Made by a program: the position numbers and the translations under genes. Below are positions 46,993 through 53,953 of a stretch of 64,000 bases of DNA, in pieces. How positions within the stretch are numbered: position 1 is the stretch's first letter; every line of letters begins with the position of its first letter. Source of the DNA: Thermomicrobium sp. CFH 73360 (lineage in GTDB: Bacteria > Chloroflexota > Chloroflexia > Thermomicrobiales > Thermomicrobiaceae). Under the pieces are notes generated by a model. The model was not told the origin of the DNA, made no database searches, and worked only from the letters and a program-made list of their open reading frames with translations. The stretch is taken from positions 496,001-560,000 of the forward strand of contig NZ_JAMSLS010000002.1 of assembly GCF_023806465.1 (NCBI RefSeq). Reading direction: 5' to 3'.

Positions 46993-49221
46993 TCACGCCT
47001 CAACCGGTGCCGCTGCTTCGGCTGGTTGGTAGCTACACGAGTTGCAGCGGATTGTCTCCTGCCCACGCCGCATGGTCACCACCAGCACGCCACCGCACTG
47101 CGGACACCGCTCACCAGTGGGGCGTTCCCAGCTCACAAAGCTGCAGTCCGGGTAACGGCTACAGCCGTAAAACGTGCGGCCCTTCTTACTGCGACGAACG
47201 ACGATCTCTCCCTCACCACACTGCGGACACTGTACCCCGACCTTCTCAAGTAGTGGCCGCTTGTTCTTGCACTCCGGGAAGCCAGAGCAGGATAGAAAAC
47301 GGCCGAATCGGCTCTCCTTAATCACCATCGGCCGTCCACACAGTTCACATATCTCGTCAGTCGGTTCACCGGCAACACGCACCCGTTCCATCGTGCGCTC
47401 CGCCTCTTCCACCTGACGATGGAACGGCTCGTAAAACTGCCGCACCACCGGCACCCACTGCCGCTCTCCAGAGGCGATCTCGTCCAGCTCCTCCTCCAGA
47501 CGAGAGGTGAACCCGATATCGACCACGTCGGGGAAGTGCTGCACTAAGAGATCGGTGACAAGGATCCCCAACTCGGTCGGCACGAGTTTGCGGTCTTCGA
47601 CAACGACGTAGCGTCGCTGTTTGAGCGTCTCGATCGTCGGCGCATAGGTACTTGGCCGCCCGATCCCGAGTTCCTCGAGCGTCTTGACGAGTGTCGCTTC
47701 GGTATACCGCGGCGGCGGTTGCGTAAAGTGCTGCTCCGGTCGCACTGTGAGTAACTGCAGTACCTCTCTCTCGCGGAGCGGTGGCAACGGCCGCTGGTCA
47801 AGTTCGTCGCTCTCCTCTTCGTCCCGCCCCTCACGGTAAACCGCGAGGAAGCCTGGGAAGCGGATGACCGAGCCACTTGCACGGAGGAGATAGGGCGCGT
47901 CCGCTGCACCCAACTCCGGTCCAGCACCGATTTCGACCGTCACCGTGTCGTAGACCGCGTTCGCCATCTGGCTGGCGATGAAGCGCTCCCAGATGAGCCG
48001 GTAGAGCTGGTACTGCTGCGGCGTGAGATACGGCCGCACTGACTCCGGATCGCGTGCTGGGTCGGTCGGGCGGATTGCCTCGTGCGCCTCTTGCGCACCC
48101 TTTGCCTTCTTGGTGTAGACCGGCGGCCGCTCGGGCAAAAACTCCCTGCCCCAGCGTGCCGCGATCACCTCGCGTGCCCGCTGTTGTGCTGAAGCAGCAA
48201 CCTGTGTCGAGTCGGTGCGCATGTAGGTGATGAGACCGACGCTGCCCGCTGGCCCGAGCTCCACCCCTTCGTAGAGCTGCTGGGCCAACTGCATCGTCAG
48301 GCTCACCGGGAAGCGCAACTTACGACCTGCCTCCTGCTGGAGCGTGCTAGTGATGAAAGGCGGCGCAGGGCGTCGCTGCTTCTGCCGCTCCTTCACCGAG
48401 ACGACCCAGTAGTGCGCCTTCTCCAGCTCGCGCGCTACCGCTCGAGCCACCTCTTCATTGGGAAGTTCCGGCTTCTCACCGCGCACTCGGGCTAGCACGG
48501 CAGTAAAGCTCGAGGACTCATGACGCCCGTTCGCTTGAGGCAACAGATCGACCTCGATCGTCCAGTATTCCTGTGGGACAAATGCTTGAATCTCACGCTC
48601 ACGCTCCACGATGAGCCGCAGAGCGACCGACTGGACACGCCCAGCCGAGAGTCCACTCTTCACCTTGCGCCAGAGAAGCGGACTGATCTCATATCCGACC
48701 AGCCGATCGAGCACACGCCGCGCCTGCTGCGCATTGACCAGCCGCATGTCGATCCCACGCGGATGCGCCAGCGCCTCGCGGATCGCCTCTTCGGTGATTT
48801 CGTGGAACACGATGCGCCGAATCGGCTTGCCGTGTGCCTGTATCGCCTCGATCAGATGCCAGGCAATTGCCTCCCCTTCACGATCAGGGTCGGTGGCCAG
48901 GATTAACTCCCGAGAGCGTTGGACACTCTCCCGGAGTTCTTTGACAACTGGCAACTTCTCCTTGAGGATCGTGTAGGTTGGCTGGAAGTCCTGCGCAACA
49001 TCGACGCCGAGCTTGCTCTTCGGCAAGTCACGCACGTGCCCCATCGAGGCCTTGACAGCGAACTCTGGCCCAAGGAACCGGCTAATAGTTCGCGCCTTGG
49101 CCGGCGACTCAACGATGACCAGCGTCTTACCATCGACACGTGTCGCCCGATCTGCGCTGCGTGCTGCTGGCTTTGTCGCCTGCCCCTTCTTCGTTGTCTT
49201 CCGTGTCGTCTTGGTCGCCAT
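46993..49221 (-). CDS. topA: DNA topoisomerase I
   Basis: A 742-residue type IA topoisomerase that relaxes negative supercoils. A Lys/Thr/Ala-rich N-terminus of about 30 residues precedes the TOPRIM domain (KTLVIVESPAKARTISRFLG, then ILATDPDREGEAIAWHL with its acidic triad). The catalytic tyrosine is Y333 in GLITYMRTDST. The C-terminus has zinc ribbons with CELC, CPQCGEGE, CPQCGG and CNSC. GAGGGGGAC precedes the ATG at 49221; 43 upstream codons of open frame are rejected. It lies between manC and hslV, part of a dprA, topA, hslVU order shared with Firmicutes. Confidence 0.96.
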   Translation of the reverse strand: MATKTTRKTTKKGQATKPAARSADRATRVDGKTLVIVESPAKARTISRFLGPEFAVKASMGHVRDLPKSKLGVDVAQDFQPTYTILKEKLPVVKELRESVQRSRELILATDPDREGEAIAWHLIEAIQAHGKPIRRIVFHEITEEAIREALAHPRGIDMRLVNAQQARRVLDRLVGYEISPLLWRKVKSGLSAGRVQSVALRLIVEREREIQAFVPQEYWTIEVDLLPQANGRHESSSFTAVLARVRGEKPELPNEEVARAVARELEKAHYWVVSVKERQKQRRPAPPFITSTLQQEAGRKLRFPVSLTMQLAQQLYEGVELGPAGSVGLITYMRTDSTQVAASAQQRAREVIAARWGREFLPERPPVYTKKAKGAQEAHEAIRPTDPARDPESVRPYLTPQQYQLYRLIWERFIASQMANAVYDTVTVEIGAGPELGAADAPYLLRASGSVIRFPGFLAVYREGRDEEESDELDQRPLPPLREREVLQLLTVRPEQHFTQPPPRYTEATLVKTLEELGIGRPSTYAPTIETLKQRRYVVVEDRKLVPTELGILVTDLLVQHFPDVVDIGFTSRLEEELDEIASGERQWVPVVRQFYEPFHRQVEEAERTMERVRVAGEPTDEICELCGRPMVIKESRFGRFLSCSGFPECKNKRPLLEKVGVQCPQCGEGEIVVRRSKKGRTFYGCSRYPDCSFVSWERPTGERCPQCGGVLVVTMRRGQETIRCNSCSYQPAEAAAPVEA

Positions 49222-49267
49222 TGTCCCCCTCTGAGATTGTTCGGCAGCCAGGATACTCACTGTGAGA

Positions 49268-50341
49268 TCACAAGAGATCGTGCCGCCCGAGTTGTTCGAG
49301 TTGACGCACAATCTCCCGCACCTCTTGTGCACGAGAGCGATGCGCGACAAGCAGCACGTCGTCGGTGTCGACGACCACCAGGTCCTCGACGCCCAGCGTC
49401 ACCACCAATCGACGGCCGCCATAAATGAGCGTAGCACGCGTGTCCAGTCCAAGGTGCTCACAACCAAGCACGACCGAATCATCAGCGTCATCTGCAAGGA
49501 GTTCCGCGAGGCCGTGCCAGTCACCGAGATCGGCCCACCCGAACTCGGCCGGCACAACCGCCACCTCGCTCGCGCGCTCCATGATGCCATGGTCAATCGT
49601 TACCTCGGGTACAGTCGGCCAGAGTTCCTCAAGGCACCGCTGTCCCTCTGGTGTGCCCCAGCACGCCGCAATCGCAGCAAGCGGAGCATGCACGTCCGGA
49701 AGCAGCTCTCGCAGCGCTTCGAGGAACACATCTACCCGCCACAGGAACATGCTCGCGTTCCAACAGTACTCACCCGACCGGACATACGCTTCAGCTGTCT
49801 TCCGGTCCGGTTTTTCCTTAAACTGGCTCACGCGGTGGACAGTCAAATCCTCTGCCGTGAAGAGCGGCTCGCCGATGCGGATGTATCCGTACCCGGTCTC
49901 CGGATAGCGGGCCGGAACACCAATGGTCACCAGGTAGCCCTCGCTCGCGGCTCGCAGCCCAGCACGCACCGCACGCCGGAAAGCCTCCGGTTCGGCGACA
50001 AAATGGTCGGCCGCGAAGGAGCCCATGAGCGCCTGCGGTGCATGCCGCGCCACGAGGAACGCCGCCAATCCGATAGCTGGTCCGGTACCGCGCGGCACAG
50101 GCTCGGCGATCACCCGCTCGGCCGGGAGCTCGCAGAGCTGCTCGCGGACTGCCGCCGCATGCGTCGCTCCCGTCACGACGAAACAGTGTTGCGGGGCAAC
50201 GAGCGGCCGCAAACGCTCCCACGTTGCCTGTAACATCGACTGCGGCCCAGGAAGTGGCAAGAGAAACTTCGGCCGGTTCCGTCGACTCGCCGGCCACAGA
50301 CGTGTCCCGCTCCCGCCGGCTGGAATGACCGCCCACATCAT
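49268..50341 (-). CDS. manC: Mannose-1-phosphate guanylyltransferase
   Basis: A 357-residue nucleotidyltransferase making GDP-mannose from mannose-1-phosphate and GTP. The N-terminal VIPAGGSGTRLWPASRRNRPK is diagnostic, and VSQFKEKPDRKTAEAYV near residue 170 is the sugar-phosphate site. There is no C-terminal isomerase domain, so it is the monofunctional type. Its first bases overlap the dprA stop codon. It probably supplies mannosyl donors for the glycosyltransferases in this window. Its place between dprA and topA is unusual. Confidence 0.92.
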   Translation of the reverse strand: MMWAVIPAGGSGTRLWPASRRNRPKFLLPLPGPQSMLQATWERLRPLVAPQHCFVVTGATHAAAVREQLCELPAERVIAEPVPRGTGPAIGLAAFLVARHAPQALMGSFAADHFVAEPEAFRRAVRAGLRAASEGYLVTIGVPARYPETGYGYIRIGEPLFTAEDLTVHRVSQFKEKPDRKTAEAYVRSGEYCWNASMFLWRVDVFLEALRELLPDVHAPLAAIAACWGTPEGQRCLEELWPTVPEVTIDHGIMERASEVAVVPAEFGWADLGDWHGLAELLADDADDSVVLGCEHLGLDTRATLIYGGRRLVVTLGVEDLVVVDTDDVLLVAHRSRAQEVREIVRQLEQLGRHDLL

Positions 50342-51441
50342 CGCTTTCCCCCTCCCGCCAGTACGGACCCAGTGAGCGCATAGTGTTGAGCCCCCAGATC
50401 CGTCACGAGTCCTTCAAGCTGCAGCTCCAGCAACAAGGCACTCAGCTGGGCGATCCCAAGCCCGAGCTCAGCTGCCAACTCATCGATATGCTTTGCTTCC
50501 CTTCCGAGCGCCGCCATGACTGGCCGGGCCGCTTCGGGAACACGCGCGGCAATCGGCAAGGCCATTTGTCGTGTCTCGAGCTGCAGATCCTCCAGTACGT
50601 CCCGCGCAGTCCCGACCGGCGTTGCTCCCTCGCGGAGCAGCCGCAGGATGCCGGACGTTCCAGCCGAGAAGATTGGTCCAGGGACGGCGTAGACCGCACG
50701 GTTCTGATCGAGCGCGAAGTTGGCCGTGATCAATGCCCCACTGCGCGCTGGTGCTTCCACAACGACCACGCCAAGCGACAAACCACTGATGATCCGGTTG
50801 CGCACGGGGAAGTTCCCCGCGTGCGGCGGCGTGCCCGGCAAGAACTCTGTCACCAGCGCCCCCTGCTCGACAATTCGCTGGGCCAGCCCTCGATGTCCGG
50901 CCGGATAGACAACATCAATTCCCGTCCCTAACACTGCAATCGTTCGTCCCCCTGCCTCAAGCGTCGCTTCGTGCGCAGCCCGGTCAATTCCCCGCGCCAG
51001 CCCGCTCACCACGGTCACCCCAGCCTGCGCAAACTCCGCAGCAAACGCTCGCGCCACCTGAACGCCGTAGTTCGAGGCCTCACGCGTCCCAACCAGCGCA
51101 ACTGCGCGCAGATCACGTGGCTCGAGTGTGCCGCGGACAAAGAGCGCCAGCGGTGGGCTGGCGATTTCACGCAGGAGCGGCGGATACTCTTCATCTGGAT
51201 AGATAAGTACCTGAGCACCGGCCTGAGCTGCCTGTTTTAGCACCTTCTCTGGTAAGCCGCTCCGACGAGCTGCGAGTAACCGCGCGAGTGGCCCCTCGGG
51301 AAGACCAAGCGCGCGCAGCTCTGCCTCGGGTGCCTGCCACGCTGCCAGCGCGCTGCCGTACTGCTCGAGCAGGCGCTCGAGCCTCCGTAGACTCACTCCC
51401 TCGATGGCATGAAACCCGATCCAGGCTGTCCGTTCGTCCAC
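50338..51441 (-). CDS. dprA: DNA processing protein DprA
   Basis: A 367-residue protein that protects incoming single-stranded DNA and loads RecA during natural transformation. The N-terminal helix-hairpin region is followed by the Rossmann-like core with LVGTREASNYGVQVARAFA, VSGLARGIDRAAHEATL, GGRTIAVLGTGIDVVYPAGH and ARSGALITANFALDQNRAVYAVPG. A C-terminal winged helix (HIDELAAELGLGIAQLSALLLELQLEG) is retained. It heads a minus-strand run through manC, topA and hslVU and is divergent from the response regulator at 51546. Confidence 0.95.
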   Translation of the reverse strand: MDERTAWIGFHAIEGVSLRRLERLLEQYGSALAAWQAPEAELRALGLPEGPLARLLAARRSGLPEKVLKQAAQAGAQVLIYPDEEYPPLLREIASPPLALFVRGTLEPRDLRAVALVGTREASNYGVQVARAFAAEFAQAGVTVVSGLARGIDRAAHEATLEAGGRTIAVLGTGIDVVYPAGHRGLAQRIVEQGALVTEFLPGTPPHAGNFPVRNRIISGLSLGVVVVEAPARSGALITANFALDQNRAVYAVPGPIFSAGTSGILRLLREGATPVGTARDVLEDLQLETRQMALPIAARVPEAARPVMAALGREAKHIDELAAELGLGIAQLSALLLELQLEGLVTDLGAQHYALTGSVLAGGGKR

Positions 51442-51519
51442 CGCGCCCCTCCGGACGTGTGTCGAATCCTACCAGTAGCCAGATTGCCGCGTCGACGCCG
51501 GAAGTTGCTCTTCCCTTGG

Positions 51520-51525
51520 TACACT
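51520..51525 (+). promoter_or_regulatory. Possible -10 of the PhoB-like regulator
   Basis: TACACT about 20 bases before the GTG at 51546. No consensus -35 at the right distance, as often seen for activator-dependent promoters. Confidence 0.35.
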
Positions 51526-51545
51526 TCTGTTCCGGGAGGAATAGC

Positions 51546-52268
51546 GTGACACGTATCTTGCTCGTCGAAGACGACGAGACGCTCCAGGTGGCTGTCCGTT
51601 ACAACCTTGAGCGAGCTGGCTATGAGGTCACCGTCGCAGGGGACGGTGAGACCGCGCTCGAGACTGCGAGCACGCTCCGTCCCGATGCGGTCATTCTCGA
51701 TATCATGCTGCCGGGCCTCGACGGGTTTGAGGTCTGCCGGCGCCTGCGGGCACAAAGCGCGGTACCCATCCTTATCCTCACCGCGCGTGACGACGAGTTC
51801 AATCGTGTTCTCGGGCTTGAACTCGGAGCGGACGACTATCTCACTAAACCATTCTCCATGCGCGAGCTCGTGGCCCGGGTGAAGGCACTCCTGCGACGAC
51901 GCGAACTCCTCGCTCGGGAGCTGGCAGGCGAACCCTCTGCCAGCGACGTGCTGACGCTTGGTCCACTCCGGATCGACTTTGCCGCTCGCCGAGTGTGGCG
52001 AGAGACCCGCGAGGTAACACTCAAGCCTCGGGAGTTCGAGCTCTTGGCATACCTGGCGCGTCACCGCGACCGAGTCTGCCGCTCGGAGGAACTCCTTCGC
52101 GCTGTCTGGGGCTATGAAACGTTCGGCGACTATCGAACGCTCGCAGTTCACATCCATGGACTCCGCGAGAAGCTCGAGGATGATCCACGTCACCCACGCC
52201 TCATCGAAACGGTACGGGGGGTAGGGTACCGACTCACCACAAGCCACCTCAAGCCAAGCCGATGCTAA
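51546..52268 (+). CDS. PhoB/OmpR-family response regulator
   Basis: A 240-residue regulator. The receiver starts VTRILLVEDDETL and has the phospho-acceptor D52 in VILDIMLPGLDG and the conserved Lys in DDYLTKPFSMREL. The C-terminal winged helix (LTLGPLRIDFAARRVW ... LKPREFELLAYLARHRDRVCSREELL-like ... TLAVHIHGLREKLEDDP ... VRGVGYRL) is a full Trans_reg_C domain. GGGAGG lies six bases before the GTG start; the longer upstream frame overlaps dprA. The kinase follows after a 66-base gap that contains a tandem repeat suitable for binding of this type of regulator. Confidence 0.93.
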   Translation: MTRILLVEDDETLQVAVRYNLERAGYEVTVAGDGETALETASTLRPDAVILDIMLPGLDGFEVCRRLRAQSAVPILILTARDDEFNRVLGLELGADDYLTKPFSMRELVARVKALLRRRELLARELAGEPSASDVLTLGPLRIDFAARRVWRETREVTLKPREFELLAYLARHRDRVCRSEELLRAVWGYETFGDYRTLAVHIHGLREKLEDDPRHPRLIETVRGVGYRLTTSHLKPSRC

Positions 52269-52272
52269 CGAT

Positions 52273-52288
52273 GTCACGATCTCGTCAC
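52273..52288 (+). promoter_or_regulatory. Tandem GTCAC box upstream of the sensor kinase
   Basis: GTCAC at 52273-52277 and 52284-52288, repeated with an 11-bp period (GTCACGATCTCGTCAC). PhoB/PhoP-type regulators bind head-to-tail at direct repeats of this period. A closely similar box lies just after the kinase gene. Confidence 0.5.
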
Positions 52289-52334
52289 CACATTCGCTCC
52301 GGAATCAGTTACGCTTCCCGATAGGTACAGAGCG

Positions 52335-53600
52335 ATGCTGACCGTCCTGCTCGCAACAATCATCGGTTTGCTGGTCGGTGCCGTCCTCGCCCGGCTCTGG
52401 CAGCGACGGGTGCTCCGAGCACGGCTTGAGGCGGCTCTTCGTGCGTTGCGTCTCCGTCACCCGACCGCAACGCCGTTGCAGCGCCCTCTGCTGGGCGAGG
52501 ATCCTCTCGCATCACTCCTCACACAGCTGGATGAGGCACTCCATGGACTCGAACAGATGCTAGAGCAAGCGCGCGCTCGCCAGACACAACTTGCCGCACT
52601 TTTCGATCATCTGAACGATGGCGTGGTCCTTGTCGATCCGGAAGGAAGCGTTGTCGGACTGAATCGGGCCGCCCGTAGCCTGCTTGCTGGCAGTCGGGAT
52701 GGCGCAATCGGTCGACCATATGCAGAAGTTCTGCGTGACTACGAACTGAACGAACTGGTCAGCCAAGCGCTCCGTGAGCAGTCGCCGCCACCCGGCCGCT
52801 TTGTGGAACTCGGCCGACCCCGGCGTACTGTCCAGGCACAGGCTTCCGTCCTCCACGGCGCTGACCGTCCCCTGGTCACACTGGTTCTTCGTGATATCAC
52901 GGAACTCCGCCGCACCGAGACAATTCGACGTGACTTCGTCGCCAACGTCTCCCATGATCTGCGCACGCCGCTCGCCGCGCTGCAGGCGCTGGTTGACACG
53001 CTGCTCGACGGAGCACTCGCTGACCGGGAAGTGGCTGAGGACTTCTTGCGACGGATTGCGACCGAGGTTGAACACCTGACGCGTCTGGTGAACCAGCTGC
53101 TGGAATTGACCAAAGCCGAGAGTGGCCAACTGCAACTTGCTCGGGTACCAACTGACCTCGCCGAGTTGGCACGCGCGACGCTTCGACGGTTCGAGCCTCG
53201 TGCCACAGCGAAGGCGATTGCCCTCGACCTCCACGCCCCACCTGATCTCCCACTTGTCTCGTGCGATCCTGACCGCATTGGGCAAGTGTTCTCGAACCTC
53301 TTGGACAACGCGCTCAAGTTCACGCCGGAGGGCGGCCGCATCACTGTCGAGCTCTCGCGCCAGGAGAACGAGCTCGCCGTCCGTGTTCGGGATACTGGCC
53401 CAGGAATTCCCATCGAAGAACTTGATCGCATCTTCGAGCGTTTCTTTAAGGGCGACCGTGCACGGACAAGTGCTGGAAGTGGGCTTGGACTTGCTATTGT
53501 GAAGCATCTGGTGCAGCTCCACGGTGGACGCGTTTGGGCCGAAAGCCCACAGGGCGGCGGCGCGGTGGTCGGCTTCACCTTGCCACTCAACACACCGTGA
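52335..53600 (+). CDS. Sensor histidine kinase, PhoR-like, single membrane span
   Basis: A 421-residue kinase. One N-terminal hydrophobic helix (LTVLLATIIGLLVGAVLARLW) is followed at once by cytoplasmic sequence, so there is no external sensor domain. A PAS domain (LFDHLNDGVVLVDPEGSVVGLNRAARSLL) lies around residues 85-190. The HisKA domain has phospho-accepting H207 in VANVSHDLRTPLAAL, and HATPase_c has the N box QVFSNLLDNALKFTPEGG, DTGPGIPIEEL and GSGLGLAIVKHLV. This layout is that of PhoR, which senses phosphate transport through PhoU and Pst, but no pst or phoU gene is present in the window. Confidence 0.93.
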   Translation: MLTVLLATIIGLLVGAVLARLWQRRVLRARLEAALRALRLRHPTATPLQRPLLGEDPLASLLTQLDEALHGLEQMLEQARARQTQLAALFDHLNDGVVLVDPEGSVVGLNRAARSLLAGSRDGAIGRPYAEVLRDYELNELVSQALREQSPPPGRFVELGRPRRTVQAQASVLHGADRPLVTLVLRDITELRRTETIRRDFVANVSHDLRTPLAALQALVDTLLDGALADREVAEDFLRRIATEVEHLTRLVNQLLELTKAESGQLQLARVPTDLAELARATLRRFEPRATAKAIALDLHAPPDLPLVSCDPDRIGQVFSNLLDNALKFTPEGGRITVELSRQENELAVRVRDTGPGIPIEELDRIFERFFKGDRARTSAGSGLGLAIVKHLVQLHGGRVWAESPQGGGAVVGFTLPLNTP

Positions 53601-53604
53601 GATC

Positions 53605-53620
53605 GTCACGAGATTGTCAC
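53605..53620 (+). promoter_or_regulatory. Tandem GTCAC box downstream of the kinase, next to a -10 element
   Basis: GTCAC at 53605-53609 and 53616-53620 with an 11-bp period (GTCACGAGATTGTCAC), then TATCCT at 53641-53646. The box ends about 20 bases before the -10, where an activator replacing the -35 would bind. Confidence 0.5.
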
Positions 53621-53640
53621 ATCTAAGGCGACATCCACAC

Positions 53641-53646
53641 TATCCT
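53641..53646 (+). promoter_or_regulatory. -10 element beside the GTCAC box
   Basis: TATCCT with no -35 consensus upstream. Transcription would start near 53653 and read into the hairpin region and on to the large secreted protein gene. Confidence 0.4.
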
Positions 53647-53652
53647 AGTAAG

Positions 53653-53953
53653 CGAAACCAGTTGAATACCCACGCGCAGCCCCGTACTCCTCCTCACGAC
53701 CGGGCGGTGCCGAGCCCCCACCGGTACCGCCCGCTTCTATCTCGACCCTCGGCACGTCAACCTGACCGTCAGCCCGTGAAACCGTGGGGCTCTTCCGTGC
53801 GTCATATTGTCGGAGACAAGGCCACTGTGGTACGGCCTACCAGGCAGAGTCAACGTGCATGGCTACCGTACGAGCGGAAGAGTGTCAGTCTGACATCGAT
53901 CGGCTAGACTGAGAACGATGCCGAAACGGTCGGACGAACGGAAGGAGGTCACG
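53653..53953 (+). other. Candidate leader or small RNA with two competing hairpins
   Basis: Hairpin 1 pairs 53701-53712 with 53722-53733 (12 bp, one G-T), followed by CTTCTATCT, a weak terminator tail. Hairpin 2 pairs 53708-53714 (TGCCGAG) with 53748-53754 (CTCGGCA), a perfect 7-bp stem that would break hairpin 1. The two cannot form together. The region could be a small RNA ending near 53742 or an attenuator-type leader of the secreted protein gene. A second -10-like TAGACT lies at 53905-53910. Confidence 0.35.
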
